In this document: positions 7,586 through 15,788 of the stretch, piece after piece
Position numbering within the stretch: the first letter of the stretch is position 1
Layout: each line of letters opens with the position of its first letter
NCBI GenBank assembly: GCA_964526295.1
Contig: CAZGKW010000028.1
Location: forward strand, 1 to 55,580
DNA length: 55,580 bases
Direction of reading: 5' to 3'
Origin: CAZGKW01 sp964526295
GTDB taxonomy: Bacteria > Planctomycetota > Phycisphaerae > FEN-1346
The notes under the pieces: model-generated
Told to the model about the DNA's origin: nothing
What the model saw: only the letters and a program-made list of their open reading frames with translations
Database searches by the model: none
Program-made: the position numbers and the translations under genes

Positions 7586-7625
7586 TTGTCGATTGTGGAT
7601 TTTCGATTTTAGATTTTTGATTTGG
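7584..7625. repeat. Six tandem GATTTTN heptamers
   Basis: Six consecutive 7-base units: GATTGTC, GATTGTG, GATTTTC, GATTTTA, GATTTTT, GATTTGG. They start inside the manC stop codon. The tract is strikingly AT-rich in a region of about 70 percent GC and lies between convergent genes (manC and the lipoprotein ending at 7658). Confidence 0.85.
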
Positions 7626-7657
7626 GATCGAACGACGCTTCATTCCGGCCGGTCGCT

Positions 7658-8128
7658 TCACCCCGCCTGGAAACCCCATCGCCGACGGAGGCTCGAAGGC
7701 AGGTCCTCCTTGAATGCTCGAGGCATCTCGGCGAAGAGCGGCGTCCCCGGCTTCAGGTCGCGCCGCTCCCAGGGCCCGCCGTCGGCCGGCGCCCACACGG
7801 CCGTGCCGACGTCGCTGCTGTGGAACCACAGGCGCCCCGCCTCGTCCCAGACGAAGAACCACCGCTGATGAATCGAGACGTCGACACCTCCGGCCAGGAC
7901 GTCGCGGGACACCGCATCGCGGACCGCCCACTGCATCCGGCCCTGCGGCGTGACCGTCACCGTCAGCTCCGCCGCCCCGCCGGGCGAGGGGAACGTGCCC
8001 GTCCGGTCGAGGACCTCCGCTTGGGCCGCGTCCACCGGCCCGGGGGCCCGGCGGCACCCTGCGCCGAGTGTCAATCCGAGGGAGGCCCCCAGGGCCGCCG
8101 CCACCGCCACGAGTCTCGCCCGGTGCAT
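7658..8128 (-). CDS. Predicted lipoprotein of unknown function
   Basis: A 156-residue protein with a signal peptide and lipobox LGAGC (Cys25). The mature part is beta-rich with several Trp (MQWAVRDAV, QRWFFVWDEAGRLWFHSSD, GPWERRDLKPG). I do not recognise a family. The ATG at 8128 has GGAGG seven bases upstream and begins one base after the stop of the membrane-protein gene (TGAGATG), so it is the last member of the coupled methyltransferase, membrane-protein, lipoprotein operon. Confidence 0.75.
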   Translation of the reverse strand: MHRARLVAVAAALGASLGLTLGAGCRRAPGPVDAAQAEVLDRTGTFPSPGGAAELTVTVTPQGRMQWAVRDAVSRDVLAGGVDVSIHQRWFFVWDEAGRLWFHSSDVGTAVWAPADGGPWERRDLKPGTPLFAEMPRAFKEDLPSSLRRRWGFQAG

Positions 8129-8129
8129 C

Positions 8130-9230
8130 TCAGGCCTCCGGTTCTTCGCTGGCGTGACGGATGATGCCGCAGGCCCGCGGCACGATCATCTCGAAGCGCC
8201 GCTCGAACGAGACGTTGACGACGGCCGGCGTCGCGTCGCCCTCGGGCGACCCGGCAACGATCCCCTCCGGCAGCGGCACGTCGGCCGTCTCGCCGGGCGC
8301 CACCTTCCGATTCATCTCGTGGCACACGCCTGCGACGGTCACGCCCTCGACGACCACCTCGACGGCCGAGCCGTTCTCGACGTGGACCGCGCCGTCGTCG
8401 GGCCGCACGAGGAGCTTCTGTTCCATGACCCGCCGGGCCCCGCCCTCCAGGGGCACGTCCTCGTGGAACCGGTCCACCACGTCCACCAGCAGGACGAACT
8501 GGGCGCTGTATTCGCCGAGATGGCCGTAATACTCGACGATCCGCTTCTGGGGGTCGGCCGGGTTCACCACCTCCAGGATGACCGGGTCGCCGATGTACTG
8601 CTCGAGCATCGGCTCGTAAGCGTTGGCCGTCTCGCCGATGATCATGGTGCCGATGGCGTTGATCTGGCCGCCCTGGGACTGGAGGATGGGGTTGGGCCTG
8701 GCCGTGGCGGCTTGCTGGACGCTCATGCCCATGGCCTTGACGATGGCGTCGCGAAAGGTGTTGACGATGTTGCGGATCCACCGCCAGAGGCGGGTCCGGA
8801 CGGGCGGGGTGGCGAGCTTGTCGGCCTGCTTCGCCCGCCGCTTGGCGTGCTTCTCGGTCAGGCGGTCGGCGAAGCGATAGATCGCCAGGACCTTGCCCAG
8901 GTCGCCCTCGTAGACGAGGAACGAGTTCTTGGCGGGCCGTTCGTGCGGCTCGTCGTAAACGAGCTCCAGGCCCTTCGAGAAGACCTTCAGCCGTCCCCAG
9001 ATGTGCCGGCCGGCCTGCTCGGCGAGGGTGACGTGGAACTTGCCGAACTTCTTGAGACAGCGGTCGCGTTTGCGGGCGGCGATGAAGGCCGCAACGACCG
9101 CCACCAGGAACAGGGCGATCAGGGCCAGGTAGAACGAGTTTCGGAGGAGGGTGCTGAACCACCCGCCGGCCACGCCGGCCGGCGGCGGCGCCGCCGCCTC
9201 GGCGGCCAGGAGAAGGAGTCCGATCATCAA
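8130..9230 (-). CDS. Membrane-anchored protein of unknown function
   Basis: A 366-residue protein. Seen: an N-terminal hydrophobic leader, then a clear transmembrane helix at about residues 31-52 (FYLALIALFLVAVVAAFIAARKR) followed by a basic stop-transfer. Next is a conserved-looking segment (FGKFHVTL, GRLKVFSKGLELVYD, KNSFLVYEGDLGKVLAIYRFAD) and a second, probably periplasmic or cytosolic beta-rich part with VILEVVNPADPQKRIVEYYG near residue 230. The stop overlaps the downstream lipoprotein leader closely, and the ATG overlaps the DNA methyltransferase stop as ATGA (9227-9230). I cannot name a family or function. Coupling to a DNA methyltransferase is unusual. Confidence 0.75.
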   Translation of the reverse strand: MMIGLLLLAAEAAAPPPAGVAGGWFSTLLRNSFYLALIALFLVAVVAAFIAARKRDRCLKKFGKFHVTLAEQAGRHIWGRLKVFSKGLELVYDEPHERPAKNSFLVYEGDLGKVLAIYRFADRLTEKHAKRRAKQADKLATPPVRTRLWRWIRNIVNTFRDAIVKAMGMSVQQAATARPNPILQSQGGQINAIGTMIIGETANAYEPMLEQYIGDPVILEVVNPADPQKRIVEYYGHLGEYSAQFVLLVDVVDRFHEDVPLEGGARRVMEQKLLVRPDDGAVHVENGSAVEVVVEGVTVAGVCHEMNRKVAPGETADVPLPEGIVAGSPEGDATPAVVNVSFERRFEMIVPRACGIIRHASEEPEA

Positions 9231-10069
9231 CCGCCTCCCGCGGAAGCCGGCGCCCCCTTGTGGGCCGCTTCGGGCCGGGACAACGCCCGCAGAAGCGGCG
9301 CGACGTCAACCACGCGGTCGGCGGCCTGCCGGGCGTAGTCCTTCGAGAGCTCCACGCCCACCCACCGGCGGTCGTGGTTCGCCGCCGCCACCAGCGTCGT
9401 CCCACTGCCGGCGAACGGATCGAGAACCACGTCCCCGGGGCTCGAGCACGCCAGGACGATCCGCTCCAGGAGCTTCATCGGCATCTGGCACGGGTGCCAC
9501 CCGACGCGCTCCCTGAACGTGCCGCACACGCGAGAGATCTTCCACACGTCGCCGGGCAGCTTGCCTTTGGGGTTGGCCCGCTTGTCGTTGTACTTCTTCT
9601 GGCGGTCGCTCTTGACGCGAATGGCCGGGTCGTCGGCATTGAAGGTGAACCGCCCGGCGTCCTTGACGAAGTAGAACAGGTGAGCGTGGCAGCGGTTGAA
9701 TTTCTGGCGGCAGTTCTGGCCGAACGTGTAGTGCCAGACGACCCAGTTCCGAAGCGTCGCCCGGCCGCGCATCAGGACGCGGACCTCGGCGGCGTACTCG
9801 TCGCCGATGGCGATCCAGAACGTGCCGTCGGGCTTCAGCACCCGCAGACACTCCTGGGTCCAGCGGCGGGTCCAGTCGAGGTACTCTTCGGGCGGCCGGT
9901 CGTCGCGGTAGGCGTCGTACTCGTAGCCGATGTTGAACGGCGGGTCGGCGAAGACGAGGTCGACGCTCCCGGCGGGCCAGGTGGGCAGGACTTCCAGGAG
10001 GTCGCCCTGGACGATGTGCCCCACGGGTAGGTTGTCTGCCACGGATCGCACCCCACGGATAGAGTCCAC
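9227..10069 (-). CDS. Beta-class DNA N4/N6 methyltransferase
   Basis: A 280-residue site-specific DNA-methyltransferase. Seen: the catalytic motif IV DLVFADPPFNIGYEY near residues 37-51, and the SAM-binding motif I GDVVLDPFAGSGTTLVAA near residues 213-230. Motif order IV, then the target-recognition region, then I defines the beta class; DPPF fits amino-methylation of adenine or cytosine-N4. No restriction endonuclease gene lies nearby, so it looks like a solitary (orphan) methyltransferase. The start at 10069 is GTG without a good ribosome site; GTG codons a few residues further in are possible alternatives. It is first in a coupled operon with a membrane protein and a lipoprotein, behind a very strong promoter. 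Confidence 0.9.
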   Translation of the reverse strand: MDSIRGVRSVADNLPVGHIVQGDLLEVLPTWPAGSVDLVFADPPFNIGYEYDAYRDDRPPEEYLDWTRRWTQECLRVLKPDGTFWIAIGDEYAAEVRVLMRGRATLRNWVVWHYTFGQNCRQKFNRCHAHLFYFVKDAGRFTFNADDPAIRVKSDRQKKYNDKRANPKGKLPGDVWKISRVCGTFRERVGWHPCQMPMKLLERIVLACSSPGDVVLDPFAGSGTTLVAAANHDRRWVGVELSKDYARQAADRVVDVAPLLRALSRPEAAHKGAPASAGGG

Positions 10070-10091
10070 CGGAGGCCGGTGCCCCCGGGCC

Positions 10092-10120
10092 TTGCGTTTC
10101 CGTCGCGAGCCGATTATAGT
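10092..10120 (+). promoter_or_regulatory. Promoter of dacB
   Basis: -35 TTGCGT (10092-10097), 17-base spacer, -10 TATAGT (10115-10120). Its -10 overlaps the -10 of the opposite promoter at 10113-10118. Confidence 0.65.
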
Positions 10121-10141
10121 CCCGGCCGCTTCGGCTGTCCA
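10113..10141 (-). promoter_or_regulatory. Strong promoter of the methyltransferase operon
   Basis: Minus strand -35 TGGACA (10141-10136), 17-base spacer, -10 TATAAT (10118-10113): 11 of 12 consensus positions. Predicted start near 10106. Confidence 0.75.
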
Positions 10142-10173
10142 GCATCCGCACCAGTCCAGAGGGTTTTCGGGCC

Positions 10174-11877
10174 ATGGGCCAGAAGTTTTTCCGCCGTTTG
10201 CCGCTTTTTTTCGCCGTGCTCTTCGCCTTTTCCCTCGTTTTCGCGTCTATCGGCCCCGTGCGGGCTGCCGACGAGGCCGAGGGCCCCGAAGAGGGCGCCC
10301 CGGAGCCGGGGGCCGAGTCCCCCGAGGGGCCGGTCGAAGTGGGCGATACCCACGAGGGAGACGAGCCGCCGCCTGCCGCGCCACCGCCCCCGCCGAAGCC
10401 GTTGACGCCCGTCGAGGCCCTGGGCCGCGACCTCGACCGCATCTTCGCCGAGACCGCCCCGAAGAAGGCCGTCGTGGCGGCCCGAGTTCTCCTGATCAGG
10501 CCGGGTGCCGCCCCGGGGGTCCTCTACAGCGTCCGGGCCGACCGCCCGATGGTCCCGGCGAGCACGATGAAGGTCCTGACGACCGCCGCTTGCTGGGACC
10601 GGCTGGGCCCCGACTGGCGTATCCGGACGCTCGTGGGGCACCTGCCGGCGGCCAAGGACGGCGAACCGCCCGACCTGGTGGTCCTCGGCGGCGGCGACCC
10701 GACGTTCGACGGCCGGTTCTACGGCGACGACCCGACGGGGGCCTTCCGCCGCTGGGCCGATCAGCTCACGAAGCGGGGCCTCGTGCGGATCGGCCGCATC
10801 CTCCTCGACGACAACCTCTTCGAGGAGACGACGGTCCACCCGAGCTGGCCCACGGACCAGCTCGACCGCTGGTACGCCGCCCCCGTCTCGGCCCTGAACC
10901 TGAACGACAACTGCGTGGACATCCGCGTCCTGCCCGGCCCGCCCGGCAGCGCCGCCCAGGTGCTCCTCGCCCCCCGGACGCCCTACGTGGACGTGGCCGG
11001 CGACATCAAGACGGTCCCCAAGCAGGCAGACCACGGCTACAGCCTGACGCGGCAGGTCCTCGCGACCGACGTGCCGGGCATGCGGATCCGGGCCGCGGGG
11101 GCCTGCTGGGCCAAGGCCGCCCCGTTGACCTACTACCGGACGGTGCCGGACCCGACGCGGTTCTTCGGCCTGGGGTTGGCCGAAGCGCTGCGGGCTGAGG
11201 GCATCGAGGTCGACGGGCCGGTCCTGGAGGCGGCCCTGGTGGGCGAGAGAGGCCTGACGAGGCGGTTCGAGGCCGACCTCGCGCACGAGACGCGGCTCGA
11301 GCTGGCCGTCCGGGTCGCCAACCAGCGGAGCCAGGGGCTCTACGCCGAGTGCCTCCTGAAGCTCCTCGGGGCGTTCGCGTCGAACCCGAAGGCCCGCTAC
11401 GGGGCGCCGCCAGGGCCCCACCGGCCGCAGGCGGGGTCCTGGGCGACGGGGCGGGCGGCCCTGGCATCGTGGCTGGCCGAGAGGCACCTGCCGGCCGCCG
11501 GGTGTGTCTTCGACGACGGGTCGGGCCTGTCGAAGGCGAACCGCCTGACGGCCCAGTGCGTCAGCGAGGTCCTCGCCCGGATGCACGCGACGGGCGGCCA
11601 GCGGTGGGTCGGCACCTTCGCCGCTCCGGGCGAACCCGGCAGCCTCAGCAAGCGGATGCGCGGCACCGCTGCCGTCGGACGCGTCCGTGCCAAGACCGGC
11701 TACGTCCGCGGGACGAGCGCCCTGTCGGGCTACGTCGAGACCCGCGCCGGCCGGACGCTGGTCTTCTCGATCATCCTGAACGACGTGCCGTGGGGCCAGC
11801 TCTGGAAGGCCCGCCTGGCCCAGGACAAGGTCTGCCTGCGGCTGGTGGACTACGAGGCTGAAGCCGCCACACCGTGA
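10174..11877 (+). CDS. dacB: PBP4-type D-Ala-D-Ala carboxypeptidase/endopeptidase
   Basis: A 567-residue class C penicillin-binding protein (peptidase S13) that trims peptidoglycan stem peptides or cross-links in the periplasm. Seen: a signal peptide (residues 1-31), an acidic and Pro-rich linker (32-77), the nucleophile motif PASTMK (Ser130, Lys133), the S13 string LGGGDPTFDG, VSALNLNDNCVD, DDGSGLSKANRLTA near 447, and RVRAKTGYVRGTSALSGYV with KTG at 507-509. The usual SxN triad (normally SNN or SDN before LYAE) reads S386-Q-G388, so the Asn is missing. PBP4 enzymes rely on this position, so activity may be altered. It is transcribed alone from the divergent promoter region. Confidence 0.9.
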   Translation: MGQKFFRRLPLFFAVLFAFSLVFASIGPVRAADEAEGPEEGAPEPGAESPEGPVEVGDTHEGDEPPPAAPPPPPKPLTPVEALGRDLDRIFAETAPKKAVVAARVLLIRPGAAPGVLYSVRADRPMVPASTMKVLTTAACWDRLGPDWRIRTLVGHLPAAKDGEPPDLVVLGGGDPTFDGRFYGDDPTGAFRRWADQLTKRGLVRIGRILLDDNLFEETTVHPSWPTDQLDRWYAAPVSALNLNDNCVDIRVLPGPPGSAAQVLLAPRTPYVDVAGDIKTVPKQADHGYSLTRQVLATDVPGMRIRAAGACWAKAAPLTYYRTVPDPTRFFGLGLAEALRAEGIEVDGPVLEAALVGERGLTRRFEADLAHETRLELAVRVANQRSQGLYAECLLKLLGAFASNPKARYGAPPGPHRPQAGSWATGRAALASWLAERHLPAAGCVFDDGSGLSKANRLTAQCVSEVLARMHATGGQRWVGTFAAPGEPGSLSKRMRGTAAVGRVRAKTGYVRGTSALSGYVETRAGRTLVFSIILNDVPWGQLWKARLAQDKVCLRLVDYEAEAATP

Positions 11878-11948
11878 CGATGGCATCTTGGGCCCGGAGC
11901 GGAAGCTCCGGGTGACGCGTGGAGTGGGCAAACGCTTCGCCACGCATT

Positions 11949-13361
11949 CTACGGCACGAGGAACGAGTCGTCCGTCGAGTCGGCGTCGAGCGTGCTCGCG
12001 CCGTCGTAGCTCTCCGGGTCGTTGAACTGGCGGAGGCTGGCGAGGTCGTCCGGCACGGGCGAGCGTGGAACGTCGGTCCGGCGCCGGAGCCAGATGTTGT
12101 CCCCGTTCGGCCCGCAATACGGATGCACCGTCCACTCGACGTGGCCGTCGAGGTAGAGGACGTTCTGCCCTTCGAAGCCGTGGTTCGGGCTGTTGAGTTC
12201 CCAGGGGCGGGTGACGGCGTCGACTTGCTCGTTCCAGGGGGCCGTCTCGTCGCTCTCGGGGAACACGGGGCGCTCGGCGAGCTTCGCATCGGTCGGGCCG
12301 CGTTCGACGCGCGAACCGACGGCATCCTCCTCACCGGCCTCGCGCCGGCCCTCCTTTGTGGCGCCGTTCGCCTTGGCCTTCGTCTTCGCCCCGGCGGGCG
12401 GTTCGTCGGGGCCGCTCCAGACGTCTCGCCGCAAGGGGCTCGCATCGGCCGCCACGGCGATCCGCTCGGCCGCCTCGGCCCGGCCCTCGAGCGAATACTC
12501 GCCGAGGACGTTCTGGCAGGAGTAGGAGCAGAACGTCTCGCCGCGGAAGTCGCGGGGGACGGCCGGCCGCTCGGGGAAGTCGATCTCGCCGGGGCCGGGC
12601 GGAAGCGGCGTCTCGTCCGGCGCTTCCTCATCGGGCTGCGCATCGCCCGGCCGAGGGGCTTCGGCGGGCGCCTCCTCGGACGGCGGCCCCTTCTCCGGAG
12701 CGGGCTTTCTCGACGGGCCAAAGAGGTCGTCGAGCGTCAGCTCCTCAGGCGCGCCCTCGCGAGCGGCCTTGGCGGCGGCCTCCTCGGCGGCCGTTGCCTT
12801 GGCGGCTTCCCATCGAGCCAGCGCCGCCTCGGCCTCCCGCTTCGCGGCCAGGTACTCGGCCCACGTCCGCCGCAGCGGCTCGAGGTCCACGGCGTCGGGC
12901 CGATGGTCCGTCGCCGGACAGACGAAGCACGCCGGCTCCAGGCCGTAGTGGACGAGCGCCCAGAGGTTGGCCGTGTTGGACCGGACGGGACCGCCGTTGT
13001 CGCCGGGCCCGGCGGGGCCCGGCTCCGCCCCTGCGACGCGCTGGTCCGGCTCACCGGAGCCACTTCTTTCGCCGGGGTTTATGCCGTCCGTCCGCGTGTT
13101 TCCGACGTGGAACCAGGCGTCCGACGCGTCCTCGAAGACGTCCGGCCACCGGCCATCGTGGTCGCGAGCGTAGTCCGTGGCGGCCGCGTGGATGCGACGG
13201 AGGTTCTCCGCACATCGGGTCCGGCTGCCCAGCTCGCCCGCCTGTCGGATCGCTGCCGCAAGCACGAGGGCCACGCCCCCCAGGATGACCGCGAGCGGCA
13301 GCAGGGCGCCCAGGCCGACGCTCGGCCGGGGCGGGCGGTCGTGGCCGGGCGTTGAAGCCAT
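11949..13361 (-). CDS. Planctomycete-type H-x-DG protein (DUF1559-like)
   Basis: A 470-residue protein with one N-terminal transmembrane helix (about residues 15-38, ALLPLAVILGGVALVLAAAIR) followed by RCAENLRRIHAAATDYARDHDGRWP. This is the Cys-xxx-Leu/Ile-xxx-Ala-Tyr helix pattern seen after the pilin-like stem in planctomycete prepilin-type proteins. Near the C-terminus NHGFEGQNVLYLDGHVEW matches the H-x9/10-DG signature of that group. A classical prepilin cleavage site (GFTLIE) is absent. Residues about 150-290 form an Ala/Glu- and Pro-rich low-complexity insert. The ATG at 13361 has GAGGAG eight bases upstream. These proteins are multiplied in planctomycetes; their role is unknown. Confidence 0.7.
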   Translation of the reverse strand: MASTPGHDRPPRPSVGLGALLPLAVILGGVALVLAAAIRQAGELGSRTRCAENLRRIHAAATDYARDHDGRWPDVFEDASDAWFHVGNTRTDGINPGERSGSGEPDQRVAGAEPGPAGPGDNGGPVRSNTANLWALVHYGLEPACFVCPATDHRPDAVDLEPLRRTWAEYLAAKREAEAALARWEAAKATAAEEAAAKAAREGAPEELTLDDLFGPSRKPAPEKGPPSEEAPAEAPRPGDAQPDEEAPDETPLPPGPGEIDFPERPAVPRDFRGETFCSYSCQNVLGEYSLEGRAEAAERIAVAADASPLRRDVWSGPDEPPAGAKTKAKANGATKEGRREAGEEDAVGSRVERGPTDAKLAERPVFPESDETAPWNEQVDAVTRPWELNSPNHGFEGQNVLYLDGHVEWTVHPYCGPNGDNIWLRRRTDVPRSPVPDDLASLRQFNDPESYDGASTLDADSTDDSFLVP

Positions 13362-13481
13362 CCGGTGCGCTCCTCGGACCGCAGGAACGGGCGGGGCGCG
13401 GAAAACGCCTGCCGGGAGTCGTTTTCGCCCCCGCCGTCGTGTACAGTAGTTGAACACTCGCGCCCAGGAAGGGGGCCGCAG

Positions 13482-14120
13482 ATGTCCGACGCCCGGCTCG
13501 ACGTGATCGTCATCGGCAACCTCGCCCGCAACACGTACTGGGGCGAGAAGCAGCCCGTCCGCGAGGAGTACGCCACCGCCAGCCTCGTCCGCTCCGGCGA
13601 GACCGTCATCCTGGTCGATCCGGGGTGGCCGCCGGAGGTCCTCCGCCGGGCCCTCTACTACCGGGCGGGCCTCGAGGCCGGGGCCGTGACGCACGTCTTC
13701 CTGACGCACTTCGACCCGAAGCACCTGTGGGGCCTCGCGTGCTTCGACGAGGTGGTGTTGTGGCTGCACGAGGAGGAGATCCGCTACGTCGAGGCGGAGC
13801 GGGCCGAGGAGGCCGGAGGCCTCGTCGGCCGCATCGAGCCGGTGCCCGACCACCTCGCCCCGGGGGTCGACCTCTTCCCCACGCCGGGGCCGGCGCCGGG
13901 GCACGCCTCGCTGCTCGTGCTCTCGCCGATGACGACGAGCGTCGTGGCCGGCGACATCGTCCTGACGCGAGACCACTTCGAGCACGGCGACCTGGGCGAA
14001 GCCCCGTGGGACCTGGAGCAGGCCCGCGAATCGTTCCAGGAGGTCGCCGAGATCGCCGACGTGATCGTCCCGGGCCACGACAACGTGTTCCTGTCGCGGA
14101 CGGGGCCGGGAATGCTTTGA
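13482..14120 (+). CDS. Metallo-beta-lactamase-fold protein, variant metal site
   Basis: A 212-residue MBL-fold protein. Seen: ILVDPGWPPE (fold core), then LTHFDPKHLWGL where the family expects THxHxDH; here the order is His76-x-Asp78-x-Lys80-His81. Further ligands are present in order: His141 (PGHASLLV), Asp158 (VVAGDIV) and His199 (VPGHDN). The second histidine is thus Asp and the metal-bridging Asp is Lys, suggesting a one-metal site or a changed metal. The start has a GGAAGGGGG-like site upstream and a weak TACAGT -10 at 13443. It stands alone between divergent and following genes; substrate unknown. Confidence 0.8.
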   Translation: MSDARLDVIVIGNLARNTYWGEKQPVREEYATASLVRSGETVILVDPGWPPEVLRRALYYRAGLEAGAVTHVFLTHFDPKHLWGLACFDEVVLWLHEEEIRYVEAERAEEAGGLVGRIEPVPDHLAPGVDLFPTPGPAPGHASLLVLSPMTTSVVAGDIVLTRDHFEHGDLGEAPWDLEQARESFQEVAEIADVIVPGHDNVFLSRTGPGML

Positions 14121-14200
14121 GGGAGAGCGACGGAGCGGCAGGGGCGGGACGTCCCAAGTGCCGCGTCGGACCGCTTGGCCTGCGGTTCGTCATGTCGACC

Positions 14201-14228
14201 TTGCGTCCGGCGCGAAGCGCGGTAGAAT
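14201..14228 (+). promoter_or_regulatory. Promoter upstream of the CNNM pair
   Basis: -35 TTGCGT (14201-14206), 16-base spacer, -10 TAGAAT (14223-14228). Predicted start near 14235, giving a 207-base leader if translation starts at 14442, or nearly leaderless translation of the small ORF at 14239. Confidence 0.6.
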
Positions 14229-14238
14229 AGCGGTTGAG

Positions 14239-14448
14239 ATGGAAGAAGGGGACGACGGCGGGCCTGGGCCAGGCGGCTCGGACGACCCCGCCTCACAATC
14301 CGGCGACGAACCCGACGACCCGTCCAGACAGCGCTCGGCGTCCGGCCGCTCCCGGCCGACGCGACGCCATTCCCGTTCGATCGGCGGCCCGGTGACTTGT
14401 TGCGCCCGGTCCGACACCGCTTCCCCCGCGGAGGGCCGACCGTGCTGA
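14239..14448 (+). CDS. Possible 69-residue leader ORF
   Basis: Open frame starting MEEGDDGGPG, rich in Gly, Asp, Ser and Arg, with no recognisable domain. Its ATG lies about four bases after the predicted transcription start, and its stop overlaps the GTG of the following CNNM gene by 7 bases, so it could couple translation to that gene. Against it: the residue composition looks like random GC-rich sequence, and no ribosome site is present. It may simply be untranslated leader. Confidence 0.2.
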   Translation: MEEGDDGGPGPGGSDDPASQSGDEPDDPSRQRSASGRSRPTRRHSRSIGGPVTCCARSDTASPAEGRPC

Positions 14449-15788
14449 GCGTCCTGGCCGCCTATCCCCTCCATCTGCTGGCCATGGGGCTGCTGTTGTG
14501 CTGCTCGGCCTTCTTCTCCGGGTCCGAGACGGCCCTTTTCAACCTGTCGCGGAGCCAGCTCCGGCGGTTCCGGTCGGCCCGGAGCCCGTTCCAGAATCTG
14601 GCGGCCCGGCTGATGGACGACCCGCGGCGACTGCTCGTGACGGTCCTGTTCGGCAACATGGTGGTCAACGTGGCTTTTTTCGCCACGAGCGTCGTGCTGG
14701 TCCTGGCGATCGGCCGGTCCCACCCGCGGCAGGCGGCAACGTGGCGGTGGGTCATCACGGGCCTGGCGCCGCTGCTGGTCATCGTGTTCGGCGAGGTGAC
14801 GCCGAAGAGCGTGGCGGCGACGATGCCCGCACGTCTCGCCCCGATCGCCGCCGGACCGCTTACGGTCCTGGAGTACGTCGTCCTGCCCCTCAGGCTCATC
14901 CTGGGCAAGCTGGTCGTTGCGCCGCTGGAGCGGCTCATCACGGGCCGGCGGCCCCAGTATCGGCCGCACGTCACCACCGACGAGCTTCAATCGCTGGTGG
15001 AAGTGGCGGCAAAAGAGGGGGCCGTCTCGCGCGACGAGAGCGAGATGCTCATCGAGGTCCTCGGGCTCGGGGAGATGCCCGTCCGCGAGGTGATGACCCC
15101 GCGGGTCGAGATCGTCGCCTGCGACGTCTCCAGGCCCACCCGCGAGGCTGTCGACCTCCTCATCCGGTCGCGCCATTCGAAGCTGGTGGTCTACGAGGGG
15201 GAGGTCGACAAGGTCCGCGGCGTGGTGTACGCCAAGCAGGCGCTGTTGAGCCCGGAGGAGCCCCTGGAGGACCTCCTGCGGCCGGTCCATTACGTGCCCG
15301 AGACGAAGACGGTGGAGAGCCTCCTGAAGGACTTCCGGGCGGAGCGGATCCAGTTCGCCCTGGTCGTCAACGAGTACGGCGGGCTGGCGGGCCTCGTGAC
15401 GCTGGAGGACTGCCTGGAGGAGATCGTCGGGGAGATCGAGGACGACGACGAGGCCCCCCCGGCCGTCGAGCCCGTCCGCCGCCTCAGCGAGCGGGAGTAT
15501 CTCCTGGCGGGGAACCTGTCGGTCCGGAGCTGGGCGGACGTGTTCGACCTCAGTCCGCCGACGAACGGCGGCCGGTACTCGACCGTCGCGGGGTTCGTGA
15601 CGAGCCTCCTGGGACGGGTGCCGGCCCGCGGCGACACCGCCCAGTGGCAGAACCTGGAGTTCACGGTCGAAGAGGTCCGTCGCCAGCGGGTGACGAGGGT
15701 CCGCCTGAAGCTTCTCGGCCCGAAAAACGGGGAGGCATCCGAGCCGCCGGAAGCCCCCCCGGCGAGCCGAAGGGAGCCCGAAGGCTGA
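14442..15788 (+). CDS. CNNM/CBS/CorC-domain membrane protein (hemolysin C-like)
   Basis: A 448-residue protein with full CNNM architecture. The transmembrane domain is at about residues 1-180, with FFSGSETALFNLSR and the EVTPKSVA motif; two CBS motifs follow at about 205-330 (EVMTPRVEIVACD; LVTLEDCLEEIVGEIED), then a CorC_HlyC domain (SERE-YLLAGNLSV and STVAGFVTSLLGRVP). The family is linked to magnesium or other divalent cation export and to membrane integrity; the hemolysin name is historical. The GTG at 14442 is chosen because CGGAGGG stands seven bases upstream and the first hydrophobic segment begins at once. It is followed by a second CNNM gene with a one-base TGATG overlap, so the two are probably coexpressed partners. 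Confidence 0.88.
   Translation: MLSVLAAYPLHLLAMGLLLCCSAFFSGSETALFNLSRSQLRRFRSARSPFQNLAARLMDDPRRLLVTVLFGNMVVNVAFFATSVVLVLAIGRSHPRQAATWRWVITGLAPLLVIVFGEVTPKSVAATMPARLAPIAAGPLTVLEYVVLPLRLILGKLVVAPLERLITGRRPQYRPHVTTDELQSLVEVAAKEGAVSRDESEMLIEVLGLGEMPVREVMTPRVEIVACDVSRPTREAVDLLIRSRHSKLVVYEGEVDKVRGVVYAKQALLSPEEPLEDLLRPVHYVPETKTVESLLKDFRAERIQFALVVNEYGGLAGLVTLEDCLEEIVGEIEDDDEAPPAVEPVRRLSEREYLLAGNLSVRSWADVFDLSPPTNGGRYSTVAGFVTSLLGRVPARGDTAQWQNLEFTVEEVRRQRVTRVRLKLLGPKNGEASEPPEAPPASRREPEG

Noticed and set aside
9306..10442. 378-codon minus-strand frame starting inside dacB and running over the methyltransferase gene
   Set aside because: Composition is low-complexity; the DNA methyltransferase in another frame is unambiguous.
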